Shown piece by piece: positions 22,901-30,138 of a stretch of 64,000 bases of DNA (position 1 is the stretch's first letter; each line of letters opens with the position of its first letter). The notes under the pieces were generated by a model. It saw only the letters and a program-made list of their open reading frames with translations. It searched no databases and was not told where the DNA came from. The DNA is from Thiomonas intermedia (GTDB lineage: Bacteria > Pseudomonadota > Gammaproteobacteria > Burkholderiales > Burkholderiaceae_C): positions 1 through 64,000 of the forward strand of contig NZ_CP020046.1 in NCBI RefSeq assembly GCF_002028405.1, in the 5' to 3' direction. The translations under genes were made by a program, and so were the position numbers.

Positions 22901-23516
22901 CCAGATTGCTGCCGAGTTCGCGCAGGATGTCCTGCACGCGCGTGAGGTTCTCCCGGGTGTCCTGCAGGCGGTTCTCGGTCTCGCGGCGGCGCTCTTTGTA
23001 TTTGGAGACACCAGCAGCCTCTTCGAGCATCATGCGCAGGTCTTCGGGGCGCGACTCCAGAATGCGGGTGATGGTGCCCTGGCCGATGATGGCGTAGGAC
23101 CGCGGCCCCAGGCCGGTGCCGAGAAAGATGTCGTGCACGTCGCGGCGGCGCACGGCCTGGTTGTTGATGAAATAGCTCGACGTGCCGTCGCGGGTGAGTA
23201 CGCGCTTGATGGCGATTTCGGTGAACTGTCCCCACTGACCGGCGATGCGGTGATCGCTGTTGTCGAACACCATTTCCACGCTGCAGCGGCTGGCCGCCTT
23301 GCGCTGGCCGCTGCCGTTGAAGATGACGTCCTGCATGGACTCGCCGCGCAACTCGCTGGCCTTGCTTTCACCCAGCACCCAGCGCACCGCGTCGATCACG
23401 TTCGATTTGCCGCAGCCATTGGGGCCGACGATTCCGCTGATGCGGCCGGGGAATGGCAGCGTCACAGGTTCGGCAAACGACTTGAATCCGGCCAGGCGGA
23501 GCGAGGTCAAACGCAT
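19983..23516 (-). CDS. smc: Chromosome segregation protein SMC
   Basis: A 1177-residue SMC ATPase, the core of the bacterial condensin that folds and separates chromosomes. Walker A is GPNGCGKSNVIDAVRW near residue 33. The long arms (about 165-500 and 670-1000) are dense in Gln, Ala, Leu, Glu and Arg, as coiled coils are. A hinge lies in between near residues 510-640 with LTQLWSRLQVETGLE. The ABC signature HLLSGGEKALVAIALVFAIF and Walker B LLDEVDAPLDD close the protein. The order smc-zipA-ligA is on one strand. The gene diverges from nth across 134 bases, which probably hold both promoters. Confidence 0.97.
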   Translation of the reverse strand: MRLTSLRLAGFKSFAEPVTLPFPGRISGIVGPNGCGKSNVIDAVRWVLGESKASELRGESMQDVIFNGSGQRKAASRCSVEMVFDNSDHRIAGQWGQFTEIAIKRVLTRDGTSSYFINNQAVRRRDVHDIFLGTGLGPRSYAIIGQGTITRILESRPEDLRMMLEEAAGVSKYKERRRETENRLQDTRENLTRVQDILRELGSNLGRLEQQAEVATRYQALQADATRAQQQLWLLRQDEAQARRQQITLAGGEAMNALEARIAEQRGIEAEIETLRQAQFASSDTLNRAQAAFYAAQSRVSQLEAEIRFVLEARQRAQDTLQAIDTQTQEWQHRHDTSVADAANTAERLADAEIQAEVAQARAQEHGETLPALEAALGDAQLRAADERAQAAGAQQALQAEAARQRSLGQQIQQLQQRAERLRAEQRTVVAPDSLRLADLKRQQENLTDELDATRAQREQLDDTLPERQQARQQAQQAQQAAAAQLAATSARIAALKTLQERVLTEGKLRPWLARHGLDGLTQLWSRLQVETGLETALEAVMRERLSALELRQLDMAAGFGGDAPPAKLAFYSAAVQAQGTGAPTAAIPPEGCRCLREGVRSGDAGLAGLLDDWLGAVFVAPSLQQALALRGSLPTQATLVTREGHAVSRQSVSFYAPDSEQSGVLARQQEIDNLERQIKAEQLIGEQSRAQLHQAEHDLGQAQEQLAALQRRQQQDTQHLHTVQVEWLKLSQQAEQSAARHGQIAADLGDIDAQTEELQAQQAESEARFEELDARLADQQQLQADLETEVISAQQQLADARAQQRQLESQASESGYAVRSLQQKLADLQREAQMAQTQLARQDAARETAQAELARLSEQSAQTGLQSALGEQEGAQAVLGARRSEADDIAQQLRQREEARLTLDRDLDPLRQRITELQLKEQEFRLQAEQFAQQLAESEADLDAVRASLPDDAQAPALAREFDRLQRDIGALGAVNLAALDELGQARERKQFLDTQHDDLQTAITTLEDAIRKIDAETRDMLATTFEQINDHFGRMFPLLFGGGNARLIITGEEILDAGVQVMAQPPGKKNSSIHLLSGGEKALVAIALVFAIFQLNPAPFCLLDEVDAPLDDANTERYARLVKDMSASTQFLFISHNKIAMEMADQLIGVTMQEQGVSRTVAVEMDAALRFAQAA

Positions 23517-23650
23517 CGATAGGGTCTAACTCTATGATTTACAAAAGAAATTGTGAATTTCGCAGCAGAGGGAAATCATACCATCGCCCCTGAGCCTTTC
23601 CCGCAATCCCTCGGGGCGACGTGGGCTGGCGACGCCTATCATCGCGCCGC

Positions 23651-24292
23651 ATGAAAGCCGCCCAGATCCAGACCCTGTTCGAACGCTTCGCCGCCGCCGA
23701 GCCCCATCCGCGCACCGAGCTGGAATACCGCACGCCCTTCGAGCTGCTGGTCGCGGTGGCGCTTTCGGCCCAGGCCACCGATGTCAGCGTGAACAAGGCC
23801 ACCCGCCCCCTTTTCGCCATGGCCAACACCCCGCAGGCCCTGCTCGACCTGGGGGAAGACCGGCTGCGCGACGCCATCCGCACCATCGGGCTTTACAAAA
23901 CCAAGGCGAAAAACATCATCGCCGCCTGCCGCATCCTGATCGACCAGTTTGGTGGCGAAGTGCCGCAGAGCCGTGAGGCGCTGGAGTCCTTGCCGGGCGT
24001 GGGCCGGAAAACGGCCAATGTCGTCTTGAATGTGGCCTTCGGGCAGGACACGATCGCCGTGGACACCCACATCTTCCGCGTGGCGAACCGCCTCGGGCTC
24101 GCGCCGGGCAAGACGCCGCTGGCCGTGGAGGCGAGGCTGGACAAGGTCATACCGCCAGACTATCGCCTGCATGCGCATCATTGGCTGATCCTGCACGGCC
24201 GCTACGTTTGCAAGGCGCGCAAACCGGAATGCTGGCGCTGCGCCATGACCGATCTGTGCGCCTTCAAGCCCAAGACGACGGCGCCCCGATGA
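23651..24292 (+). CDS. nth: Endonuclease III (DNA glycosylase/AP lyase)
   Basis: A 213-residue Nth that removes oxidised pyrimidines and cuts the resulting AP site. The helix-hairpin-helix LPGVGRKTANVVLNVAFG contains catalytic Lys120, and Asp138 is in TIAVDTHIF. The 4Fe-4S cluster ligands appear near the end as C-x6-C-x2-C-x5-C (CKARKPECWRCAMTDLC). Length and residue numbers match E. coli. The ATG at 23651 precedes MKAAQIQTLF; a further upstream ATG is unlikely. Its stop overlaps the start of the next gene as ATGA. Confidence 0.96.
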   Translation: MKAAQIQTLFERFAAAEPHPRTELEYRTPFELLVAVALSAQATDVSVNKATRPLFAMANTPQALLDLGEDRLRDAIRTIGLYKTKAKNIIAACRILIDQFGGEVPQSREALESLPGVGRKTANVVLNVAFGQDTIAVDTHIFRVANRLGLAPGKTPLAVEARLDKVIPPDYRLHAHHWLILHGRYVCKARKPECWRCAMTDLCAFKPKTTAPR

Positions 24293-25188
24293 GCGCGGTC
24301 CGATGGTTTGTCTCGGCCACGCTCGCCGTGGCGCTTTGGCTGGCCGCGCCGGTCGCCTGGGGCGCGCCGGTTCAGGTCACCGACGACGCCGGGCAGAGCG
24401 TCACCCTGCCCTCGCCGGCCCGGCGGATCATCGCGCTGTCACCGCAACTGCTCGAACTCAGCGCGGCAGCCGGGGCGAGCCGTCAGGTCGTGGGCACGAT
24501 CCAGGGCGCGAGCAACGTGCCTTGGGCGCGCAAGCTGCCCCTCGTGGGCGACGCCTTCGCGCTGAATCTCGAAGCCATCGTCCGTCTCAAGCCCGATCTG
24601 ATCCTGGCCTGGGAGTCGGGCACGCCACCCCGCGATGCGGCCCGGCTGAAAGCGCTGGGCATTCCCGTCTTCTGGAGCCAGGCCAACACCTTTGAATCCC
24701 TGGCCTCCACGGTCAGCCGCATCGGCGTTCTGGCGGGAACGTCGCGACAAGCTGCGCGCTGGGTCGGCGATTTCGCCCATCGGCTGGGCGCGTTGCGCCA
24801 GCGTTATGCCGGGCAGAAGCCCATGGTGAGGGTGTTTTACCAGGCATGGTCCACGCCCCTGATTACCGTGGGTGGCACGCAGCTCATCAATCAGGCCATC
24901 ACGCTGTGCGGTGGACGCAACGTGTTCGGCCATCTGGCCGTCCTGGCGCCCACCATCAGCGCCGAGGCCGTCGTCGAGGCCGATCCTCAGCTCATCGTGA
25001 CGGCCAGCCCGCAAGGTGCGCAGTGGCTCAAGGCGTGGAAGCGGTTTCCGCAGATCAGTGCGGTGCGACACGATCAACTGGTGCCGCTGTCTCCTGACGC
25101 TCTGCCCCGCATGGGAGTGAATGTGCTCGACGGCGTGCAGCAACTCTGCACCGCCATGGCCACCGCCCGACGATCCCGCGCCCCTTGA
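24289..25188 (+). CDS. Periplasmic metal-chelate binding protein (BtuF-like)
   Basis: A 299-residue periplasmic binding protein of the TroA/BtuF class. The signal peptide runs to about residue 25 (ATLAVALWLAAPVAWGAP). The domain begins with VQVTDDAGQSVTLPSPARRIIALSPQLLELS, with an acid-rich mid-region and the typical LNLEAIVRLKPDLILAWESG. Such proteins deliver vitamin B12, heme or siderophores to an ABC importer. No permease or ATPase gene is adjacent, so the ligand is open and cobalamin is only a likely choice. The ATGA overlap with nth suggests coupling, although the functions are unrelated. Confidence 0.82.
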   Translation: MSAVRWFVSATLAVALWLAAPVAWGAPVQVTDDAGQSVTLPSPARRIIALSPQLLELSAAAGASRQVVGTIQGASNVPWARKLPLVGDAFALNLEAIVRLKPDLILAWESGTPPRDAARLKALGIPVFWSQANTFESLASTVSRIGVLAGTSRQAARWVGDFAHRLGALRQRYAGQKPMVRVFYQAWSTPLITVGGTQLINQAITLCGGRNVFGHLAVLAPTISAEAVVEADPQLIVTASPQGAQWLKAWKRFPQISAVRHDQLVPLSPDALPRMGVNVLDGVQQLCTAMATARRSRAP

Positions 25189-25595
25189 GGCGACCCGATG
25201 CGGCAACCGACGCGGCGCCGGACACCCGCTTCTGGTTTGTTGATCTGGTCTGGAGAAAGATGAACGGGTCATGGGCCTCGCCATGCCGACGTCTCCCCCT
25301 CCCAACCTCCCCCACGACGTGGGGGAGGAGAGAACGGCGCTGCGCGTGATCTGCGTAAGCCCTCCCAACCTCCCCTACGCCGCGGGCGAGGCGTGTTGGC
25401 TCCCTCTCCACTTGTGGGGAGGGTTGGGGTGGGGTGCCGTTTCAGACTTCAACGTGCCGAATCAATAGCCGGAAATTGTGCAGAAGTTGTCACAGGGTCT
25501 GAGGCGCCCTTGCCTATGATCCGGGCTTCGCCCCCCAGAGGCGCACATTCGCCCCCGCTTGACGGGATTGTCTGGTCAGCGACAGCGCACGCATC
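25189..25595. other. Gene-free region with palindromic repeats
   Basis: The 407 bases between the binding-protein gene and the PPTase hold no convincing gene. Three copies of CCCAACCTCCCC or its reverse complement lie at about 25301, 25356 and 25417. After 25480 the sequence carries bases that could be the operon's leader or promoter, for example TTGTCACAGGG, but no clear promoter was identified. Confidence 0.6.
25306..25423. repeat. Palindromic GC-rich repeats (REP-like)
   Basis: A hairpin CCTCCCCCAC/GTGGGGGAGG (25306-25315 and 25319-25328) with a three-base loop is followed by a second arm CCCTCTCCAC/GTGGGGAGGG (25402-25411 and 25414-25423) with a two-base loop. Copies of CCCAACCTCCCC sit at both ends. 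This resembles repetitive extragenic palindromes, but no other copies were seen in this window. Confidence 0.7.
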
Positions 25596-26489
25596 ATGCA
25601 GGCTCATTTACCCGAAAGCCTTTTTTCTTCGCCACCCCGGCGCCAGCGTCGTGTGCACGACCGCACGCCGCTGGCGCACAGACTCTCTCCTGCTCGTGTG
25701 AAAACCTTGTCCCTGCCTCTGTCGCAACAGGTGCGCAATGCCATGCGCCTGGGTACGGCCTCCCGATTACGAGATCCGGCGGCACCGCTCGAGCGCCCGC
25801 ATCTGCGCGATGTGCACATCTGGGAGCTCGATCTGCGTCATCCGCCGGCCCACGCGCTGGACCTGCTCGACGCCGCCGAACAGGAGCGCGCCCGACGCTT
25901 CGTCTTCGCCATCGACCAGACGCGCTACATCGCCGCGCATGGCTGGATGCGGCAGATTCTCGGCCGCTACCTGGGCCGCGCCCCACAGGATCTGCAATTC
26001 ACGTCCGGGCTCCACGGCAAGCCCGCCCTGAGTGGCCGCAAGGATGACGCCTCCCTGTGTTTCAACCTCAGCCACAGCCTCGACAAGGCGTTGCTGGCCG
26101 TGAGCAACGGTCTTCCGGTCGGCGTGGACATCGAGGCCATCCGGCCCGATCTTCCCGACAGCGCATTGGCCACAGGCGTGCTGACCCAAGGGGAACTCGA
26201 CGAACTCGCGCAACTCCCCCCCAAACAGCAGACGGGCGTGTTCTTCGCCTGCTGGGCGCGCAAGGAAGCCTGCATGAAGGCGCTCGGCCTCGGACTGGCG
26301 CTTGAGCCCAAAACCCTGCATGTGGGCATGATCCCGGCGCGGCAACGGGTGCTTTCGGAGCATGCCGCCGACTACATCGACCTGTCTCCGTTGCCGAGTC
26401 CGTCCGGTCACGCCGCCGCGCTGGCGGTCCTGGGCGGCTTCGGCAAGGCGCTCTACCGCCAGGCATCCCTGCCCGGGAGGTCTGATTGA
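25596..26489 (+). CDS. Sfp-type 4'-phosphopantetheinyl transferase
   Basis: A phosphopantetheinyl transferase that attaches the phosphopantetheine arm of CoA to a carrier protein. The magnesium-binding motif GVDIEAI and the WARKEACMKALGLGL motif (W-x-x-KEA-x-x-K) are present, with a conserved SHS upstream (FNLSHSLDKALLAVS). The product may be up to 297 residues. ATG 25596 gives an unusual basic tail, and a GTG at 25698 or ATG 25743 could be the true start. It opens the polysaccharide operon and overlaps the next gene, so its carrier-protein target is probably in the same pathway; no ACP gene is in the window. Confidence 0.85.
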   Translation: MQAHLPESLFSSPPRRQRRVHDRTPLAHRLSPARVKTLSLPLSQQVRNAMRLGTASRLRDPAAPLERPHLRDVHIWELDLRHPPAHALDLLDAAEQERARRFVFAIDQTRYIAAHGWMRQILGRYLGRAPQDLQFTSGLHGKPALSGRKDDASLCFNLSHSLDKALLAVSNGLPVGVDIEAIRPDLPDSALATGVLTQGELDELAQLPPKQQTGVFFACWARKEACMKALGLGLALEPKTLHVGMIPARQRVLSEHAADYIDLSPLPSPSGHAAALAVLGGFGKALYRQASLPGRSD

Positions 26490-27310
26490 TACCGGTGCGA
26501 TTCCTGAATGGCAGCCGTGAACTGGTGGGCCTCTATCTCGAACCCACGGGGCAGACCCCTGCGCGGCACCACGCCGTCTTGCTGTGCAACCCTTTCGGGC
26601 AGGAAGGCATCCGCGCCCACCGGCTATACCGGGTGATGAGCGAGCGGCTCGCCGCCGCCGGCTATCACGTGCTGCGCTTCGACTACTACGGCAGTGGCGA
26701 CTCGGCCGGAGCCGACGAGGCATGGGACCTTCAAGGCAGCGTGGCCGACACCCAGGCAGCCTTGATGGAGCTGCTGCGCCGCAGCCACGCGCCGGTGTGG
26801 TCAGCCGTAGGGCTGCGTCTGGGCGCCACCATCGTGCTCGATCTGGTCCGGCGCGCGCCCTTGCCGCCCCAGTTGCTCATGCTCATCGAGCCGGTGCTGG
26901 ATGGACGGGCCTATCTGAGCGACCTGGCGGCCTCCAGCCTCGAGGCGCTCAACCGGGGCTACGGCGCACGCTGGCCGATGAGTGCCCGCCTGCGTCAAAC
27001 CCTGCTGCCCGAGCCCGACACCGAGGCGCTCGGCTTCTTTCTCAGCCCGCAGGCCCGCGCGCAGATCGAAGCCATTGCGCCCGCGTGCCTGGACGCTGTT
27101 CCGGCTGCGGCCATTCGCCTGCTCACGCCCGACCTGAAGCAGACGCAATGCCAGCTCGACCAGGCCCGGCTGCACCCCGACCGACTCCAACTGGTCGACA
27201 CCGAATCGCGCATCGACTGGGCCACTGACAGCGCTGCGGCCACGGCCATCGTGCCCATGCACTGGATCCGCGATCTGATCGACCATCTCGCTCCCGTCGA
27301 TCATGCGTGA
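26486..27310 (+). CDS. Alpha/beta hydrolase, exosortase A-associated hydrolase 2-like
   Basis: A 274-residue alpha/beta-hydrolase fold protein. The cap region CNPFGQEGIRAHRLYRVMSE and the strand LRFDYYGSGDSAG match the group found beside exosortase A systems (hydrolase 2). The nucleophile elbow reads GLRLGA, with Arg where a Ser is expected, so a classical serine hydrolase reaction is unlikely. It is thought to act on carrier-bound acyl chains, but no activity is shown. It overlaps the PPTase stop and the next hydrolase, suggesting one translational unit. Family naming is by recalled motif resemblance and not verified here. Confidence 0.72.
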   Translation: MIPVRFLNGSRELVGLYLEPTGQTPARHHAVLLCNPFGQEGIRAHRLYRVMSERLAAAGYHVLRFDYYGSGDSAGADEAWDLQGSVADTQAALMELLRRSHAPVWSAVGLRLGATIVLDLVRRAPLPPQLLMLIEPVLDGRAYLSDLAASSLEALNRGYGARWPMSARLRQTLLPEPDTEALGFFLSPQARAQIEAIAPACLDAVPAAAIRLLTPDLKQTQCQLDQARLHPDRLQLVDTESRIDWATDSAAATAIVPMHWIRDLIDHLAPVDHA

Positions 27311-28208
27311 AACCACACAGACTTTCGGTCCACAGGGCGATCTGCTGGGCACGATCACCTTTCCAGATGCCGCCGCGCCTTCGCCGCCGCGCTTCGGCGT
27401 ACTGCTGTTCAATGCCGGCGTGATCCACCGGGTGGGGGCGCACCGCGTCAACGTCAAGCTCGCCCGCGCCCTCGCCGCCGACGGCGTGGCTACTCTGCGC
27501 TTCGATCTGCATGGCATGGGCGACAGCCTGAGGGCGGACGGCCGACTGTCCTACAAAGAGCAGGTCGTCGCCGACCTGCATGCCGCCATGGATCTTCTTC
27601 AGAGCAGCACGGGCGCCCGGCATTTCGCCCTGGTGGGCTTTTGTTCCGGCGCCCTGCCGAGTTACTGGAGCGCCCAGGCCGATCCCCGTGTGAGTGCCAT
27701 CGTGCTGTACGACGCGCTGAGCTATGCCACGTCGCTGAGCGTGATGCGTTACCTGGGTCTGCGCCTGATGCGGCATGGATTCGGCCCGCGCGCCTGGGGG
27801 AAGTGGCTGCAAGTGGCCGTGCGCGGCGTGGGCGCCGTCGTCCGCAAGATCACGCGCCGGCTCGCCGGAGGCCGCTCTTCCGCCACTGCGCAGGTCAGCG
27901 ACGCCGAGATCGATGACGACCAAAACATCGACCGGCTCACCCTGGGGCGCGGCTTGCTCGCGCTGACGGAGCGCGACGTCGGCGTCATGGTCTTCAGCGC
28001 TGGCACCGATTTCAGCGCCGTGAACTACGCCAATCAGTTGCGTCAAACCCTCGGCCTGCGAAACATTCGCCATGACCGTCTGCTCTTTGCCCATCTGCAC
28101 GACATCGACCATGCCGTAACCACCCGGGTCGCGCAGCAGCAATGGATCGAGACCGTTCGCGGCGGCCTGCTCCAGCTCGCGCCGGTTCAGCCGCCGCCCT
28201 CGCCATGA
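27303..28208 (+). CDS. Alpha/beta hydrolase, exosortase A-associated hydrolase 1-like
   Basis: A 301-residue alpha/beta-hydrolase fold protein. It shows the pattern NAGVIHRVGAHRVNVKLARA, then LRFDLHGMGDS, which fits the hydrolase 1 group of exosortase A clusters. The elbow sequence GFCSGALPSYW puts Cys in the usual nucleophile position, so a cysteine hydrolase or thioesterase-like reaction could be considered. The start is eight bases inside the end of the previous gene, and its stop overlaps the next glycosyltransferase start, as in a compact operon. The substrate is unknown. Confidence 0.72.
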   Translation: MRETTQTFGPQGDLLGTITFPDAAAPSPPRFGVLLFNAGVIHRVGAHRVNVKLARALAADGVATLRFDLHGMGDSLRADGRLSYKEQVVADLHAAMDLLQSSTGARHFALVGFCSGALPSYWSAQADPRVSAIVLYDALSYATSLSVMRYLGLRLMRHGFGPRAWGKWLQVAVRGVGAVVRKITRRLAGGRSSATAQVSDAEIDDDQNIDRLTLGRGLLALTERDVGVMVFSAGTDFSAVNYANQLRQTLGLRNIRHDRLLFAHLHDIDHAVTTRVAQQQWIETVRGGLLQLAPVQPPPSP

Positions 28209-29335
28209 CCTTGCTCATCCTCTTCTGGGGCGCGGCCCTGTTCATCACCTACACCTACGTCGGCTATCCCGTGCTGATCGCCCTGCTGGCCCGGCTGCGC
28301 CCCCAGGTCTCGTGCCCTCTGCTGGACGATGACGGGCTGCCTCGCGTCACCGTGGTCATGGCGGGTTACAACGAGGCGGCACGCCTGCCCGGCAAGATCG
28401 CCAATCTGCGGGCGCTCGATTATCCCCAGGACAAGGTCGACATCCTGGTCGTCTCCGACGGTTCGACCGACGCCACCACCGACGTGCTGGGCAATCTCGC
28501 GGGCGTTCGGGTGCTGGCCTACCCGCAGCGCCAGGGCAAGGCCCATGCGCTCAATCTCGCTCTTGCCCAGGTGCAGACCGAATTCGTGGTGTTCTGCGAT
28601 GTGCGCCAGGATCTCGAAGCCGGGTCGGTGCGGCGGCTCATGTCCGATTTTTGCGACCCCACCGTAGGCGCCGTGAGCGGCGAACTCGTGCATCGCCCCA
28701 GCAGCACGCAGGCTGGTCAGAACATCGGTCTTTACTGGCGCTACGAAAAGGCCATCCGCAAGGCCGAGAGCCGCTTTCATTCCACGGTCGGCGCCACCGG
28801 CGCGCTCTACGCCATCCGCACCCGCGATTTCGCGCCGATCGCGCCCGACACCATCCTCGACGATTTCGAAATTCCCATGCGCATCACCCGCATGGGCAAA
28901 CGCACCCTCATGGAAGCGCAAGCCCACGTCTATGACGTGCTGCAGGCAGAGTCCTCGGCCGAGCAAAAGCGCAAGATCCGGACGCTGACGGGCAATTTCC
29001 AGACCTTTTCGAGACATTTTTGGCTGTTCAGTCCGGCACAGAACCCGGTATGGTTCCAGTTCATGTCCCATAAGGTGTTTCGTTTGCTCGTGCCTTACGC
29101 CCTCGTCATCACGTTAGTAACCAGCGCCTTCGTGCCTGGTCCGTTCTATCGCTTGGCCTTGGCCGCCCAGGTGGCGTTCTACCTCCTGGCCGCGGCGGGC
29201 CACTGGGCGCCCGCACTGCGCCGGAACAAATTCGTCAGCTTCGCCCAGGTCTTCGTCGACATGAATGCCGCCGCGATGCTGGCCTTGCTGCGGTTTGTGC
29301 AGGGACGTGCCGACGCGAAATGGGAAAAGACATGA
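28205..29335 (+). CDS. Glycosyltransferase family 2, membrane-anchored
   Basis: A 376-residue inner-membrane glycosyltransferase. Near its N-terminus is a membrane segment (LILFWGAALFITYTYVGYPV). The GT-A domain starts PRVTVVMAGYNEAARLPGKI and contains VVSDGSTDATTDV and a nucleotide-sugar-binding FCDVRQDL. The C-terminal third has more hydrophobic segments, the layout of enzymes that both add sugars and hold the chain at the membrane. The sugar donor is unknown. The ATG at 28205 overlaps the preceding stop (ATGA) and another ATGA joins the deacetylase downstream. Confidence 0.88.
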   Translation: MTLLILFWGAALFITYTYVGYPVLIALLARLRPQVSCPLLDDDGLPRVTVVMAGYNEAARLPGKIANLRALDYPQDKVDILVVSDGSTDATTDVLGNLAGVRVLAYPQRQGKAHALNLALAQVQTEFVVFCDVRQDLEAGSVRRLMSDFCDPTVGAVSGELVHRPSSTQAGQNIGLYWRYEKAIRKAESRFHSTVGATGALYAIRTRDFAPIAPDTILDDFEIPMRITRMGKRTLMEAQAHVYDVLQAESSAEQKRKIRTLTGNFQTFSRHFWLFSPAQNPVWFQFMSHKVFRLLVPYALVITLVTSAFVPGPFYRLALAAQVAFYLLAAAGHWAPALRRNKFVSFAQVFVDMNAAAMLALLRFVQGRADAKWEKT

Positions 29336-30138
29336 AGCGGCTGAGCCTTCTCATGTACCACGGCCTGTATGCCAGCGAGGCCCAACGCCTGGCGATCGAT
29401 CCGATCGACCGTCCCTATGCGGTTTCGGCCGAAGCCTTCGCCAGGCAGCTCGATCTGATGCTCGCCGCAAAAATCCCGGTCATCCATCCTCGCGCCCTGG
29501 AAGGCGTGGGCGAGGCCATGCCCACGGGTGTCGTGCTCACCTTCGACGATGGCCACGCCAGCAATGCGGAACTCGCCTTGCCACTGCTCCGGCAGCGCGG
29601 CCTCAGCGCGCTGTTTTTCGTCACCACCGACTTCATCGGCCAGCGCCCTGGTTTCTGCACCTGGGACCAGCTGCGCGAACTAACGAAGAACGACATGGTC
29701 GTGGGCGGGCACGGACAGACGCACCGTTTTCTCAGCGACCTTCCAGACGACGCGCTGCGCGCCGAGCTGCAGCGATCGCATGACCGCCTCACCCAGGAAC
29801 TTCAGACGGAGGTCCGGCAGATGTCGTTCCCAGGTGGCCGCTATGACGACCGCAGCCTGCGCGTGGCGCGCGAAGCGGGCTATGCGGTGCTCCATGGTTC
29901 GGACATCGGCGCGCTTGGGCCGCAGGCGACACCCCATGAAGGCACCCTGCCCAGACTGGCCATCCGTGCCGGCACTCCGGATGCCACCGTCCTGGCGTAT
30001 GCCCAAGCCGACGCCGCGACCCTGTTCCGCGCCCGAACGTTTTCGCAAGCGAAAACCCTGGCCAAGCGCCTGATCGGCAACGCCCGCTACCACCAGCTCT
30101 ATGCCCGCGTCAAAGGCGTGCCCCACCAACAGCCATGA
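29332..30138 (+). CDS. Polysaccharide deacetylase family protein (1)
   Basis: A 268-residue NodB-homology deacetylase. The first metal-binding motif is VLTFDDGHAS and the second is GGHGQTHRFL; downstream are SFPGGRYD and the usual final strand. It is expected to remove acetyl groups from an amino sugar in a growing or finished polysaccharide. There is no clear signal peptide, so it may act in the cytoplasm or be exported otherwise. A second such gene lies at 32824. The start MKRLSLLMYHG at 29332 overlaps the previous stop (ATGA); ATG 29320 is an alternative. Confidence 0.88.
   Translation: MKRLSLLMYHGLYASEAQRLAIDPIDRPYAVSAEAFARQLDLMLAAKIPVIHPRALEGVGEAMPTGVVLTFDDGHASNAELALPLLRQRGLSALFFVTTDFIGQRPGFCTWDQLRELTKNDMVVGGHGQTHRFLSDLPDDALRAELQRSHDRLTQELQTEVRQMSFPGGRYDDRSLRVAREAGYAVLHGSDIGALGPQATPHEGTLPRLAIRAGTPDATVLAYAQADAATLFRARTFSQAKTLAKRLIGNARYHQLYARVKGVPHQQP

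Noticed and set aside
20103-23522. A 1139-codon open frame opposite smc
   Set aside because: Antisense shadow produced by the GC-rich coiled-coil codons of smc.
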